A stretch of 64,000 nt of DNA. Origin: Polynucleobacter sp. Tro8-14-1. Lineage in GTDB: Bacteria; Pseudomonadota; Gammaproteobacteria; Burkholderiales; Burkholderiaceae. The DNA lies in assembly GCF_018881655.1 (NCBI RefSeq), contig NZ_JACVPX010000002.1:186001-250000 (forward strand). The letters are read 5' to 3'. Numbering within the stretch: the first letter of the stretch is position 1; every line of letters starts with the position of its first letter. The notes under the pieces are model-generated. The model did no database searches. It was not told where the DNA came from and worked only from the letters and a program-made list of their open reading frames with translations. Below, piece after piece: positions 40,519 to 52,038 of this stretch. Made by a program: the position numbers and the translations under genes.

Positions 40519-41421
40519 TTACCAAAATATTGCCCATAAGATTCCCAAAATAAGCACCCACTTACCTACGTAATAAACGGAGCGATGTTTTGCTTTGAGC
40601 TTTTTGGCTTGTGCACGGAGATGGTAAAAATAGGTAAACAGAATATTTACAAAGCCTATTTTTTCACCTTCAACATTTTGAGATGATGCAGCGCTCATTA
40701 CATAGCGCCCAAACCAGCGATTGAATAGAGTAACTGCCTTAGTGTGAACCGGGCGCTCGACATCGCAAAATAAGATGATTCTTTGCTGATCTGTTTCATT
40801 AGCAGCGAAATGAATGTAAGTTTCATCAAACATGACCGCTTCCCCATCTTTCCAGAAATAACGCTCCCCATCTACATCAATAAAGCATTTGGGGTCGTTG
40901 GGAGTCGTTAGGCCAATGTGATACCGCAAGGAGCCCGCATAGGGGTCGCGGTGGCGCACCAGCGTTGCTCCAGGCGGTAGTGAGGCGAACATGGCAGCCT
41001 TGACTGAGGGAATTGATTTAAGCAGTGCAACTGTTTTGGGGCAACCTGCTTGAGCAGAGGGCACCTCTTTTCCATACCAGCAGAGGTGAAAACGCTTCCA
41101 TCCAGTGCGAAAGAAGGAGTTAAAGCCAATATCGTTGTATCCAGTTGCCGCAGCAATAGATCCGCCTTCCTGCAGTGAAAGCGCTTCTTGTCGAATCATT
41201 TCCCAGTTATCTTGGATGGGCTGCATTTCAGGAAATTGGCTTACTGGAATAAAAGCACTGGGTTTTACTTTTGAAAATAAATACAAAAGTGCATTTACGG
41301 GAGCCAAAAGCACTTGGTAGTCGGTAAGAGATCTAATGACCCCAAAACGAACCTTTCCTCTGAAATAGACGTAAACGGCCGATGCTATAAAAATAAAAAA
41401 GATGATGTGGCGAATTTCCAT
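40519..41421 (-). CDS. aspartyl/asparaginyl beta-hydroxylase family (LpxO-like)
   Basis: 300 residues: an N-terminal membrane helix, then the hydroxylase domain with iron ligand His-Arg-Asp (LVRHRDPYAGSLRYHIGL) near 165 and the distal His in YIHFAANETDQQRIILFCDVER. LpxO enzymes hydroxylate the secondary acyl chain of lipid A using Fe and 2-oxoglutarate. Consistent with the several LpxL-type acyltransferases in this window. Confidence 0.85.
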   Translation of the reverse strand: MEIRHIIFFIFIASAVYVYFRGKVRFGVIRSLTDYQVLLAPVNALLYLFSKVKPSAFIPVSQFPEMQPIQDNWEMIRQEALSLQEGGSIAAATGYNDIGFNSFFRTGWKRFHLCWYGKEVPSAQAGCPKTVALLKSIPSVKAAMFASLPPGATLVRHRDPYAGSLRYHIGLTTPNDPKCFIDVDGERYFWKDGEAVMFDETYIHFAANETDQQRIILFCDVERPVHTKAVTLFNRWFGRYVMSAASSQNVEGEKIGFVNILFTYFYHLRAQAKKLKAKHRSVYYVGKWVLILGILWAIFW

Positions 41422-41572
41422 GAGCTTTGTCTAAGTGGGGTAATTGTTAATATTTTAATTTGTATATCAGCCCTAAATTGACTATTTCTTATGCTCGGAT
41501 GCTCATATACTTCAAGCAGAGGGTTTGAAAACCGGCCTAGGGTTTATGTGGAGTTTTGCTAAGGATGATCTT

Positions 41573-41938
41573 ATGAATAGCTTTATAAAGTGGCTCTTAA
41601 GCCTTGTTTTAATTGGGTTAGTGGGTATTTCAGTCTATACGTGGGGAATGCTAACTTGGAGCTATGGCAGCGGTGAGCGTGCGGGGTATGTTCAGAAATT
41701 CTCTAATCGCGGTTACGTATGCAAAACCTGGGAAGGCGAATTAGCCATGGTTTCTATGCCAGGCACAATGTCAGAAAAATTCTTCTTTACGGTGCGTGAA
41801 GATGCTGTAGCGCAAAAAATAAATGCTAATTTGGGTAAAAAGGTGGCTCTTAAGTATGAGCAACACATTGGTTTGCCAACTACCTGTTTTGGCGATACCG
41901 AGTATTTTGTTTCTGATATCACCGTTTTGGATGAGTAA
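41573..41938 (+). CDS. hypothetical membrane-anchored protein
   Basis: 121 residues from ATG 41573 (AAGGA 7 bases upstream); a longer frame from 41525 has no site. One N-terminal membrane helix (KWLLSLVLIGLVGISVYTWGML), then a small beta-rich domain with YVCKTWEGELAMV and two Cys. This layout recurs as a conserved hypothetical in Burkholderiales. Function unknown. Confidence 0.75.
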   Translation: MNSFIKWLLSLVLIGLVGISVYTWGMLTWSYGSGERAGYVQKFSNRGYVCKTWEGELAMVSMPGTMSEKFFFTVREDAVAQKINANLGKKVALKYEQHIGLPTTCFGDTEYFVSDITVLDE

Positions 41939-42051
41939 TTTGTAGTCGTAGTAAAAAATTGCTGTAACGCAACTTTATTTTTGTAATTTTTTGTGGTTAA
42001 AATCATGTAAGCGTAATGTGCGCTGACATCAATATCTATAAGGAGCTTCAC

Positions 42052-42336
42052 TTGAACAAAGCCGAACTAATCGCAGCGATTGCTGACGACGCGGAGATTT
42101 CTAAAGCCAAAGCTGAATTCGCATTGAATTCTGCAATCGACACAATTATCAAAGCTGTTACTAAAGGTGACTCAGTACAACTGATCGGCTTTGGTACTTT
42201 TGCTTCTGGCAAACGTGCTGCACGTATGGGTCGTAACCCAAAAACTGGCGAGCCACTCAAAATTGCTGCTGCAAAGACTGTTAAGTTTTCTGCTGGTAAA
42301 GCATTTAAAGATTCAGTTAACAAACGTAAGAAGTAA
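42052..42336 (+). CDS. hupB: DNA-binding protein HU
   Basis: 94 residues from TTG 42052, chosen because AAGGAG sits 6 bases upstream and because HU proteins start MNKAELI; no ATG is available there. [23 protein letters not shown] is the DNA-binding arm with its conserved Arg/Pro. Nucleoid architectural protein acting as a dimer. Followed by a strong terminator. Confidence 0.95.
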   Translation: MNKAELIAAIADDAEISKAKAEFALNSAIDTIIKAVTKGDSVQLIGFGTFASGKRAARMGRNPKTGEPLKIAAAKTVKFSAGKAFKDSVNKRKK

Positions 42337-42352
42337 TTCTTCCTTTGTTGAT

Positions 42353-42381
42353 AAAAAAGCCCGGCATGCCGGGCTTTTTTT
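42353..42381. terminator. bidirectional terminator behind HU
   Basis: AAGCCCGGC pairs with GCCGGGCTT around AT, flanked by A and T runs. It ends HU and the opposing rodA transcript. Confidence 0.93.
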
Positions 42382-42426
42382 ATTTCATCAAAAATCTCAA
42401 TCAATTCAATTCATCACTACGCTGAG

Positions 42427-43578
42427 TTAGCTTTGCACTAAACGACGGTGACGATGGATGCTCATTAATATTCCTGCGCCAAAGCCAAGTGTCACCAATG
42501 CAGTGCCACCATAACTAATAAATGGAAGCGGCACTCCAACTACCGGCAAGAGACCGCTCACCATACCAATGTTGACAAATGCATAGGTAAAGAAAATTAA
42601 AGTCACTGACGCACCTAAGAGGCGCGTAAATAAGTTTGGCCCGCTCGCCGAGATCGCTAAGCCTCTTTTAATGAGTGCGAAGAACAAGGCAATCAATACC
42701 AGGTTGCCTAATAAACCAAATTCCTCAGAAAAAACTGCAAAGACAAAGTCAGTATGTTTTTCTGGAATAAATTCTAGATGCGCTTGCGTTCCTTGGAACC
42801 AACCTTTGCCAAAGAATCCGCCAGAGCCAATAGCAATCATGGATTGAATGGTATGAAAGCCTTTACCGAGTGGGTCGCTAGTCGGATCTAGCAGAGTGCA
42901 TATGCGATGCTTTTGATAGTCGTGCACAAATGGCCACACTACATCATTGGCACAAATAGTGCCACCAAAAATAATAATTAACAAAATGCCAATGGCGCCC
43001 AAGCCAACAAATGGCAGTATCCATTTCCACGGCAGGCCCGCTAAGATGATGACGTATAGTCCTGCTGCAAAAACGAGTAACGCAGTTCCCAGGTCTGGTT
43101 GGCGTGCGATTAAAAAAACGGGTATCGCTAAAATCACAGTAGCAACACCATAGTCCCAGGATTTTTGAATGCCTTCTCGCTTTTGAAAGTACCAAGCAAG
43201 CATCAGTGGCATCGCAATCTTCATGATCTCGGATGGCTGAATGACAACTCCAATATTGAGCCAGCGACGAGCACCCTTTTTAATGAGTCCGAATGCAGCT
43301 ACTGCGATTAAGAGGGCAACCCCAAATCCATAAATCCAAACTGCACCCATCTCTAACCACTTTGGTGGAATGCGTGAAACGATCCACATCACTAAAAACG
43401 AGAGTGCGAGATTGCGCAATTCATCTGTAATTTGTACGGGAGTATTTTGACTTGCAGATAAAAAAGTAAAAAAGCCAACAGCCGCTAAGCCAAGCAGAAT
43501 AAGGCCTAGCTGGCGGTCTAAACCAGCGAAGATGCTGGAGAAAAATCTTTTAACTTTGATTAAGGGGCTCTTTTCCAT
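42427..43578 (-). CDS. rodA: rod-shape protein RodA
   Basis: 383 residues from ATG 43578 (GGAGG 5 bases upstream; overlapping the mrdA end by 19 bp). SEDS-family glycosyltransferase with about ten membrane helices, GARRWLNIGVVIQPSEIMKIAMPL and PFISYGGTALVTLGFGAGILMS. It polymerises peptidoglycan glycan strands for elongation with PBP2. Last gene of the mreBCD-mrdA-rodA cluster. Confidence 0.94.
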   Translation of the reverse strand: MEKSPLIKVKRFFSSIFAGLDRQLGLILLGLAAVGFFTFLSASQNTPVQITDELRNLALSFLVMWIVSRIPPKWLEMGAVWIYGFGVALLIAVAAFGLIKKGARRWLNIGVVIQPSEIMKIAMPLMLAWYFQKREGIQKSWDYGVATVILAIPVFLIARQPDLGTALLVFAAGLYVIILAGLPWKWILPFVGLGAIGILLIIIFGGTICANDVVWPFVHDYQKHRICTLLDPTSDPLGKGFHTIQSMIAIGSGGFFGKGWFQGTQAHLEFIPEKHTDFVFAVFSEEFGLLGNLVLIALFFALIKRGLAISASGPNLFTRLLGASVTLIFFTYAFVNIGMVSGLLPVVGVPLPFISYGGTALVTLGFGAGILMSIHRHRRLVQS

Positions 43579-45467
43579 TCCGGAACCTCCTTGGGCCACT
43601 TGCCCTCAATGTAGTAGTCCAATGCTTGACGTGCAATCGGAGCGGCATACTGCGCGCCGAAGCCTGCGTTCTCTACAACCATCGCAATCACAATGGTTGG
43701 TTTATCCGCTGGAGCAAATGCGATATACAAGGCATGGTCGCGCAAAAATTCTGCTGTGGATCCATGTTTGTAATCTTTGGAGTTCAAACTAAATACCTGC
43801 GCAGTTCCGGTTTTTCCGCCCACTTGATATCCAGCTCCTTTAAATGCTGCGGCAGATGTGCCGGAGTTATTAACCTCGACCATGGCCTTCTTAATCACTT
43901 CAATATTCTCAGCATTGAGATCGATCCGATAACTTTCTTTTGGGGTTGTCAGCACTCTGTTGCGAGTAAATGGATCTTCAATGGCTTTGACTAAGTGCGG
44001 CTTCATCACAATACCGTTATTAGCTACGTTTGCCATGGCATGGGCTAATTGCAAGATTGTGAAAGCGTTGTAACCCTGTCCAATACCCAGGGAAATAGTT
44101 TCACCCTCGTACCACTTTTGCTGCTCAGGTTTTTTGAAAGTATTTTTCTTCCACTCGGTGGATGGCAAAACACCTCTTGCTTCGCCTTGTAAATCAATGC
44201 CAGTGATTTGACCAAAGCCCAATGGCTTCATAAAATCGGCAATCATGTTTACCCCCATGTCTCGAGCAAGCATGTAGTAATACGTGTCACAAGATTCAAC
44301 AATCGACTTTTGCATATCGACAATTCCGTGACCACCTTTTTTATCGTCCCGGAAGGTGTGGTTGCCAAAGTCAAAGTAGCCAGGATCCGAAATTGTTTGT
44401 GATGGAGTACGCTTTTTATTTTCTAAAGCGGCTAATGCCATGAAAGGTTTGTAAGTAGATCCGGGTGGATAGATTCCTTTCAGTGGGCGGTTATAGAGCG
44501 GCTTCTGTGGAGAGTCATTCAACTCTTTCCAAGTCACCGAATCAATGCCTTCCACAAAATCATTCGGATTGAAGTTGGGCTTAGAGACAAAAGCCAATAC
44601 ATCACCTGTCGCTGGTTCAATGGCCACAAATGCACCGCGAAAATTTCCATATAGTTGCTCAACTAAATATTGGAGCTTGATATCAACGGAGAGAACTAGA
44701 TTTTTGCCGGGAACTGAAGGGGAGCTTGAAAGTGTACGCACCGGTTTGCCGCCCGCAGTAATTTCTACTTGATCGTAACCAGGCACGCCACGCAAAACAT
44801 TTTCATAGCTTTGCTCTAAACCAATCTTGCCTACGTACTGAATGCCACGCAAAAAAGAAGCCTGCAAAGCATCGGGATCATCGGCCTTGGCGTCCTCAAT
44901 TTCAGTCTGCATGCGCTCTTTGTCACGTTGCGAAACGCGGCCAATATAGCCAATCAGGTGGGAGGCTAATTCGTTGTATGGATACTCCCGAAAGCTTCTA
45001 GCCCGGATTTCTACCCCAGGAAAGCGATAGCGATTGGCCATAAACCGGGCGGTTTCGGTCTCGTTGAGCATGGAGCGCAGAGGGAAAGTGCCCATATTTC
45101 GAGAATCCTCCAGGGAGCGCTTGAAATTGCGACGATCCCGAGGCGAAATAGCAACGATTTCAGAAAGATCGTTGATGAGCTGATCTACGTTCCCTTTGAC
45201 TTCTTCAGCATTCACATCCAAGGTAAGGGCAGAATAATTTCGACCAATAACGATGCCATTGCGATCAATAATGAGCCCACGATTTGCTGGCGCTGGAACC
45301 AAGGCAATGCGATTGCTTTCAGCCAGAAGTGCGTATTTTCCGTGGCTTACAAGTTGTAGCCATACAAGACGGGTGATGAGTAGTAAAAAGCAAAACGTGA
45401 CAAATAGAGTCGCAATATGAATACGCTCTTGAAAGGAGTCGAGATCCGGTTTTTTAAAAGAAACCAT
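43560..45467 (-). CDS. mrdA: penicillin-binding protein 2 (MrdA)
   Basis: 635 residues: N-terminal membrane helix, PBP dimerisation domain, then a transpeptidase domain with Ser nucleophile in GSTYKPFMAL, SxN near SCDTYYY and KTGTAQ. It crosslinks peptidoglycan during rod elongation. Adjacent mreBCD and rodA support the elongasome role. 8 bp after mreD. Confidence 0.95.
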   Translation of the reverse strand: MVSFKKPDLDSFQERIHIATLFVTFCFLLLITRLVWLQLVSHGKYALLAESNRIALVPAPANRGLIIDRNGIVIGRNYSALTLDVNAEEVKGNVDQLINDLSEIVAISPRDRRNFKRSLEDSRNMGTFPLRSMLNETETARFMANRYRFPGVEIRARSFREYPYNELASHLIGYIGRVSQRDKERMQTEIEDAKADDPDALQASFLRGIQYVGKIGLEQSYENVLRGVPGYDQVEITAGGKPVRTLSSSPSVPGKNLVLSVDIKLQYLVEQLYGNFRGAFVAIEPATGDVLAFVSKPNFNPNDFVEGIDSVTWKELNDSPQKPLYNRPLKGIYPPGSTYKPFMALAALENKKRTPSQTISDPGYFDFGNHTFRDDKKGGHGIVDMQKSIVESCDTYYYMLARDMGVNMIADFMKPLGFGQITGIDLQGEARGVLPSTEWKKNTFKKPEQQKWYEGETISLGIGQGYNAFTILQLAHAMANVANNGIVMKPHLVKAIEDPFTRNRVLTTPKESYRIDLNAENIEVIKKAMVEVNNSGTSAAAFKGAGYQVGGKTGTAQVFSLNSKDYKHGSTAEFLRDHALYIAFAPADKPTIVIAMVVENAGFGAQYAAPIARQALDYYIEGKWPKEVPEWKRAP

Positions 45468-45475
45468 GCCGCTTC

Positions 45476-46000
45476 TTAAAGGGGTCGATTGTGATCAACA
45501 TCTATAGGGCGACGTTGCGGCGCAAGCAGGATGCGGGTGGCTAGCGGCCAAAGCATTGCTTCAATCAAAGCCTGGATCGCACCTGTTAAAGCCCACCAAT
45601 AGAGTTCACCGCTGAGCAGCCAGTGCGCCAGCACAGGAAATAGCGATACCAATAAGAAGATGGGGAGTAGGTGCAGGGCTTGGGAAAGAACGGTCAGAGC
45701 CACAATGCGCCTGTGCCATGAGATAGCAAGGTAGGCGACCAGAGAGTAACTAAAGGCGTGCAATCCTAATAAATCGGAATTATGTACATCCATCATCAAG
45801 CCCAAAATGAAGGCCGTGATGACACTGACATAGCGATGCTGATGAATATTCCAAAAAACAATACACAGGATTAACCAATCTGGCACCCAACCGTAATTAC
45901 CAATGGGTAATAGGTTTAATAGCAGCGCGCAAAATAGGCTGAAATAAATAAAGACCGGATTTACCGGGCGCAGAATATAGCCGCTCTGGAAATCGATCAT
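45476..46000 (-). CDS. mreD: rod-shape protein MreD
   Basis: 174 residues, about five membrane helices. Opens IDFQSGYILRPVNPVFIYFSL, typical of betaproteobacterial MreD, and contains GLMMDVHNSDLLGLHAFSYSL. It links MreC and MreB to the membrane elongasome. Overlaps the mreC end by 4 bp. Confidence 0.92.
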   Translation of the reverse strand: MIDFQSGYILRPVNPVFIYFSLFCALLLNLLPIGNYGWVPDWLILCIVFWNIHQHRYVSVITAFILGLMMDVHNSDLLGLHAFSYSLVAYLAISWHRRIVALTVLSQALHLLPIFLLVSLFPVLAHWLLSGELYWWALTGAIQALIEAMLWPLATRILLAPQRRPIDVDHNRPL

Positions 46001-46932
46001 TGCATGCCTCGCGCGCGAGTTTGGCGTCTGCCCGGCGTATTGCTGAGCGGCGCACCAGAAGTGGATTTGTTATTCACAGTTGCCGCTTTGGCATCAAGTT
46101 GCGGATCGTACAACAGTGCAAGCGCTTGACGATAGCGATTTACTGCCGCAACGGGAACACAAAAGACGTTAGAAGAGTTCTTATCAACATTGCGCTCTAT
46201 TTTGCTAATCACTGCTACTGCAAACCCTGGAGGGTAAACGCCATCGATCCCCGAGGTCAGCAAAATATCGCCAACTTCCAAATCACTGGCTACCGGTAAA
46301 TAGCGAAGTTCCAGTGGGTTGCCGCGCCCTGCGCCGAATACGGCTGCACGAAGGCCGTTGCGGGCCACTTGGACTGGAACGGCAAAATCACGGTCCTCCA
46401 ACAGGGAAACCTCAGCAGAGCGCTCATAGAGACGGACCACTTGGCCCAAAATCCCGGAATCATTGGCAATCGGGTTGCCAAGCTTTAGACCATCATTACT
46501 GCCGCGATTGATTACGATGCGTTGTGAAATTGGATTGGGTGGGTTAAACAGAATTTCTACCGGCAATGTTTTGAATGGAACCTGTTTTTGCAAAGTCATG
46601 AGCTCGCGCAGGTTTTGGTTTTCCACCATCAAAAATTCAGATTGATTTGCCAGCAAAGAAAGCTCTGCCTGACGTACTTTCATTACTTGATTTTCTTGAT
46701 CAAGAGTCGATCTGGTTGTGAAATACTCAGACGTTGCTTCAAAGGCATTGCGCGGCGCCATCATGACATATTCAAGTGGGCGCAAAATCCAATTGATGTT
46801 GTTGCGAATGGGGTCGAGTGCTTTGAAACGAAAATCGATCAGCATCAGAGCGATGCTGATCGACAGACAGACAATCAGTTTAAGTAAGGCCGGAATGCCC
46901 TGTCTGAAAAGTGGTGGAGCGCTATGTTGCAA
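45997..46932 (-). CDS. mreC: rod-shape protein MreC
   Basis: 311 residues: one N-terminal membrane helix, a coiled coil (about 75-120, with ENQVMKVRQAELSLLANQSEF), then the MreC beta-barrel domain with NRGSNDGLKLGNPI and GDILLTSGIDGVYPPGFAVAVI. The C-terminal 40 residues are low complexity. Periplasmic scaffold of the elongasome. Confidence 0.93.
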   Translation of the reverse strand: MQHSAPPLFRQGIPALLKLIVCLSISIALMLIDFRFKALDPIRNNINWILRPLEYVMMAPRNAFEATSEYFTTRSTLDQENQVMKVRQAELSLLANQSEFLMVENQNLRELMTLQKQVPFKTLPVEILFNPPNPISQRIVINRGSNDGLKLGNPIANDSGILGQVVRLYERSAEVSLLEDRDFAVPVQVARNGLRAAVFGAGRGNPLELRYLPVASDLEVGDILLTSGIDGVYPPGFAVAVISKIERNVDKNSSNVFCVPVAAVNRYRQALALLYDPQLDAKAATVNNKSTSGAPLSNTPGRRQTRARGMQ

Positions 46933-46956
46933 TTCCCTGGTCGACGTGTAGGTCGC

Positions 46957-48024
<1,068 letters not shown>

Positions 48025-48059
48025 TTAATGAAAATATATAGGAATGATACTCTCGTCCC

Positions 48060-48353
48060 ATGAAACTTGATGATGTCCAGCGCATTGCGCACCTATCTAG
48101 GCTTGAGTTAAACCAGGCAGAAGCCGAGGCAGTTTTGCCTCAATTGCAGGCCATTTTTTCCTTGGTTGAGGAAATGCAAGCCGTTGATACAAGTGGTCTT
48201 GAGCCTTTGGCTCACCCAATCCTCTTTTTGCGTGATTTGGCCCAACCCATGCGTGTTGACCAGGTTACTGAATCAGACCATCGTGCCGAAAACATGCAAT
48301 CAGCCCCTGCTCAGCACGACGGCTATTTCTTGGTGCCAAAGGTGATCGAATGA
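48060..48353 (+). CDS. gatC: Asp/Glu-tRNA amidotransferase subunit C
   Basis: 97 residues: [49 protein letters not shown] is the GatC pattern. Assembly subunit of GatCAB, which amidates misacylated Asp-tRNA(Asn) and Glu-tRNA(Gln). First of three overlapping genes. Confidence 0.94.
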   Translation: MKLDDVQRIAHLSRLELNQAEAEAVLPQLQAIFSLVEEMQAVDTSGLEPLAHPILFLRDLAQPMRVDQVTESDHRAENMQSAPAQHDGYFLVPKVIE

Positions 48354-49867
48354 GTTGGCACAACACCCCTATCGCTTTGATGGCAAAAGCACTGGCTGCA
48401 AAAGAGGTTTCCAGCAAGGAGTTAACCCAGTACTTTTTGGATCGTATTGAGGCTGGAATGCAGTGGAATGCATACCTTGATGTGAATGCTCACTTAAGCT
48501 TAGAGCAAGCAAATAAAGCAGACCAGCTTATTTCATCTGGAAAAGCTGGTAAGTTGACGGGTATCCCCGTTGCCCACAAAGATGTCTTTGTAACGCGTGG
48601 CTGGAAGTCCACTGCGGCTTCCAAAATCTTGGCTGGATATCAAAGTCCTTTTGATGCCACGGTGGTTGCCAATCTGGGAATCCCAGACGAAGGTAATCCC
48701 CATGGCGCTGGAATGGTTTGTTTGGGTAAAACCAATATGGACGAGTTCGCGATGGGCTCGTCTAATGAGAACTCTGCCTATGGCCCTGTTTTAAACCCAT
48801 GGAATTCTGCCCACGTAGCTGGTGGTTCATCTGGCGGCTCGGCTGCAGCTGTTGCGGCTGGTTTGGCTCCAATTGCGACTGGCACAGATACGGGCGGCTC
48901 CATTCGTCAGCCAGCAGCATTTTGTGGATTAACCGGTATTAAGCCCAGTTATGGGCGCGTGTCGCGCTACGGCATGATTGCTTACGCTTCCTCGCTAGAT
49001 CAAGCTGGGCCGATGGGCAAAACTGCAGAAGATTGCGCCTTGTTGCTGTCTGCAATGTCTTCGCATGATCCGCGTGACTCTACCTCCTTGGCTGATTCTG
49101 GTGAAGATTACGGTCGTTATCTCAATCAACATTGGAAGGAAGGTAATACCAATCCCGCAAAACCATTGGAAGGTTTGCGTGTTGGTTTGCCAAAAGAATT
49201 CTTTGCTGAAGGTTTGGCAAGCGATGTAGCGAAATCCGTTAATGAAGCAGCCAAGCTTTTAGAAAATTTAGGCGCTACATTGATTGATGTGAGTCTGCCA
49301 AAAACCAAGCTCTCTATTCCGGTGTATTACGTTTTAGCGCCGGCAGAAGCATCGAGTAATTTGAGTCGCTTTGATGGCGTGCGTTATGGGTATCGTGCCA
49401 ATGAGTATCGCGATCTCAATGATATGTATGCCAAGTCACGTACCGAAGGTTTTGGTGCCGAAGTTAAACGCCGCATCATGATTGGAACGTATGTTCTTTG
49501 TCATGGTTACTATGATGCTTATTACCTGCAGGCACAAAAAATTCGTCGCATTATTGCGGCAGACTTTCAGGCTGCATTCAATCAGTGCGATGTCATCCTG
49601 GGGCCTGTAGCCCCTGATGTGGCTTGGCGTTTGGGCGAGAAATCTAAAGATCCCGTGCAAATGTATCTAGAAGATATTTATACGCTTTCTACAAACTTGG
49701 CAGGTTTACCGGCGATGAGTGTCCCATGTGGATTTAATGGAAATAGTTTGCCTATTGGCATGCAACTCATTGGCAATTATTTTTCTGAAGCACGCTTGTT
49801 GCAAGTGGCGCATCAATATCAGCAAGCCAGCGATTGGCATTTGCGTCCAGCAAGCGAGGTGGCATGA
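48350..49867 (+). CDS. gatA: Asp/Glu-tRNA amidotransferase subunit A
   Basis: 505 residues of the amidase signature family. The catalytic Ser-cisSer-Lys set is in place: Lys in VAHKDVFVT, the glycine/serine stretch [16 protein letters not shown] and [15 protein letters not shown]. Releases ammonia from Gln for the transamidation. Overlaps gatC and gatB as ATGA. Confidence 0.96.
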   Translation: MSWHNTPIALMAKALAAKEVSSKELTQYFLDRIEAGMQWNAYLDVNAHLSLEQANKADQLISSGKAGKLTGIPVAHKDVFVTRGWKSTAASKILAGYQSPFDATVVANLGIPDEGNPHGAGMVCLGKTNMDEFAMGSSNENSAYGPVLNPWNSAHVAGGSSGGSAAAVAAGLAPIATGTDTGGSIRQPAAFCGLTGIKPSYGRVSRYGMIAYASSLDQAGPMGKTAEDCALLLSAMSSHDPRDSTSLADSGEDYGRYLNQHWKEGNTNPAKPLEGLRVGLPKEFFAEGLASDVAKSVNEAAKLLENLGATLIDVSLPKTKLSIPVYYVLAPAEASSNLSRFDGVRYGYRANEYRDLNDMYAKSRTEGFGAEVKRRIMIGTYVLCHGYYDAYYLQAQKIRRIIAADFQAAFNQCDVILGPVAPDVAWRLGEKSKDPVQMYLEDIYTLSTNLAGLPAMSVPCGFNGNSLPIGMQLIGNYFSEARLLQVAHQYQQASDWHLRPASEVA

Positions 49868-51336
49868 TGCAATGGGAAGTCGTCATTGGTCTAGAGACCC
49901 ACGCTCAGCTACAAACTCAATCCAAGATTTTTAGCGGTGCAAGTACACGCTTTGGTGCAGCCCCAAACACGCAAGCATGCGCAGTGGATTTAGCGCTACC
50001 TGGTGTTTTGCCGGTGCTTAATCGTCAGGCTGTTGAACATGCGATTCGTTTTGGTTTGGCAGTGAATGCGAAGATTTCGCCAGCAAGTATCTTTGCCCGC
50101 AAAAATTATTTTTATCCTGATCTACCTAAGGGCTATCAAATCAGTCAGATGGAGATCCCGGTGGTTGTTGGGGGTCATCTGGAGATCTTGGTCGGGGATG
50201 AAATAAAAGTAGTTGAATTGACTCGCGCCCATATGGAGGAGGATGCTGGTAAATCCGTCCATGAAGAGGGCTTTACAGGTCCTCATGGCGAACCTTCTAG
50301 CGGGATTGATCTGAACCGCGCAGGTACACCACTCCTCGAGATCGTGACTGAGCCAGTCATGCGCAGCGCTGCTGAAGCCGTTGCTTATGCCAAGGCTTTG
50401 CATGGCTTGGTGGTATGGCTTGGGGTTTGTGACGGCAATATGCAAGAAGGCTCTTTCCGTTGTGATGCGAACGTCTCTGTGCGTCCCAAAGGCCAGACTG
50501 AATTTGGTACCCGTTGCGAAATTAAAAACTTGAACTCCTTCCGCTTTTTGGAAGAAGCCATTCAATATGAAGTGCGTCGCCAAATCGAGCTGATTGAAGA
50601 TGGCGGTACCGTTGTTCAAGAAACCCGACTTTACGATCCTGATCGTGGTGAAACCCGCAGTATGCGCAGTAAAGAAGATGCTAACGACTATCGCTACTTC
50701 CCCGATCCTGACTTATTGCCCGTTGTGATTGATGATGCATGGATTGCAGATGTTCGCAGCAAGATGCCTGCATTGCCTGCGCAATTACGTGAGCAGTGGC
50801 AAAGTGAATTTGGATTAAGTGCCTACGATGTGCAGTTGCTCACGCAAGATCGTGACACCGCAAAAGTATTTGAAGAGCTATTAGTAATCGTAGGTAAGCC
50901 ATTGGCAAAAGCCGCGGCCAATTTAATTGCTGGTGAATTTGCTTCCTCTTTAAATCGTGCAGGTATTGCTACTGCTGACGCGCCATTAAAAGCGGAGCAT
51001 TTAGCGCCATTACTAACGCGTGTGGCAGATGGCACTATTTCTAATAAGATCGCTAAAGATATCTTTGCCATTCTTTGGGAAGAGGCTATCGCAGGTAAAG
51101 CTATCAGTACCGTTGATCAAGTCATTGAAGCCAAAGGGCTGAAACAAATTAGTGATAGCGGTGCTATTGAAGCCATCATTGATCAGGTGTTAGCGGCTAA
51201 CCAGAAATCGGTTGAAGAGTTCCGCTCGGGCAAAGAGAAGGCGTTTAACGCTCTCGTTGGCCAGATCATGAAAGCCTCGCAAGGCAAGGCAAACCCTAGT
51301 CAGGTAAACGAACTCTTGCGTAAAAAGCTTGGTTAA
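49864..51336 (+). CDS. gatB: Asp/Glu-tRNA amidotransferase subunit B
   Basis: 490 residues from ATG 49864 (or ATG 49867). [20 protein letters not shown] begins the kinase/ammonia-acceptor domain, and [11 protein letters not shown] to LLRKKLG is the helical tRNA-binding YqeY-like tail. Activates the tRNA-bound Asp or Glu with ATP. Last of gatCAB; supports an organism lacking AsnRS and/or GlnRS direct routes. Confidence 0.96.
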   Translation: MMQWEVVIGLETHAQLQTQSKIFSGASTRFGAAPNTQACAVDLALPGVLPVLNRQAVEHAIRFGLAVNAKISPASIFARKNYFYPDLPKGYQISQMEIPVVVGGHLEILVGDEIKVVELTRAHMEEDAGKSVHEEGFTGPHGEPSSGIDLNRAGTPLLEIVTEPVMRSAAEAVAYAKALHGLVVWLGVCDGNMQEGSFRCDANVSVRPKGQTEFGTRCEIKNLNSFRFLEEAIQYEVRRQIELIEDGGTVVQETRLYDPDRGETRSMRSKEDANDYRYFPDPDLLPVVIDDAWIADVRSKMPALPAQLREQWQSEFGLSAYDVQLLTQDRDTAKVFEELLVIVGKPLAKAAANLIAGEFASSLNRAGIATADAPLKAEHLAPLLTRVADGTISNKIAKDIFAILWEEAIAGKAISTVDQVIEAKGLKQISDSGAIEAIIDQVLAANQKSVEEFRSGKEKAFNALVGQIMKASQGKANPSQVNELLRKKLG

Positions 51337-51363
51337 CCAAAGAACATATTTAGAAAGAAATAC

Positions 51364-52038
51364 ATGAGCGCAATCGATCCAAAGCAAGCCGAACAAGAAG
51401 AATTGGTTGCAGAGTGGTTACGTGTAACCCCAGGCTTCTTTGAGCGTTACGCTGATCTCTTTAATGAGATTCGGATTAAGCATCCACATGAGGATCGTGC
51501 GATCTCTTTGCAAGAGCGTCAGATGACGGTATTGCGTACACAAAATCAAGAGCTCAATCGTCGCTTAAGTGAGATGTTGCACTTTGGAAGTCGTAATGAC
51601 AAAACCCAACAAAGTTTGGTTGCTTGGTTATTGCGTTTGATGAAGGCCAACAATAAATCTGATGTGGAGTCTGCAATTACCTTAGGTCTAGCCGAAGTAT
51701 TCGAAGTGGAGTCTGCACAATTACTGTCGCCTAACTCTGCTTTTAGCCCTTGGATAGATACCCCGTTATGCGGCTCTGCTAAGGAGTTGGCAGCAGCTAG
51801 CGTAGATTTGTTAGCAAGCCAGACAAGCATTAATCCTGAATGGCAAAGCATGGTGGCCATTGGGTTGCCATTAGGCAAAAGTATTGGTGCCACTCAATCG
51901 CCCGCGGTGTTGCTGTTAGCCAGTAAGGATGAATCCCGCTTTACGGCGGATATGGGCGCTTTCTATTTGCGTCAAATTGCCGAATTAACTGCTGCAGCTT
52001 TGGATCGCATCCAGGCTTATGAAATTAAAGTCGACTGA
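51364..52038 (+). CDS. DUF484 protein
   Basis: 224 residues: N-terminal helix segment (VAEWLRVTPGFFERYADLFNEIRIKHPHEDRAISLQERQM) then a GAF-like domain. DUF484 proteins are commonly found beside xerC or dapF in proteobacteria, of unknown function. It overlaps xerC by 20 bp, so translation is coupled. Confidence 0.85.
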   Translation: MSAIDPKQAEQEELVAEWLRVTPGFFERYADLFNEIRIKHPHEDRAISLQERQMTVLRTQNQELNRRLSEMLHFGSRNDKTQQSLVAWLLRLMKANNKSDVESAITLGLAEVFEVESAQLLSPNSAFSPWIDTPLCGSAKELAAASVDLLASQTSINPEWQSMVAIGLPLGKSIGATQSPAVLLLASKDESRFTADMGAFYLRQIAELTAAALDRIQAYEIKVD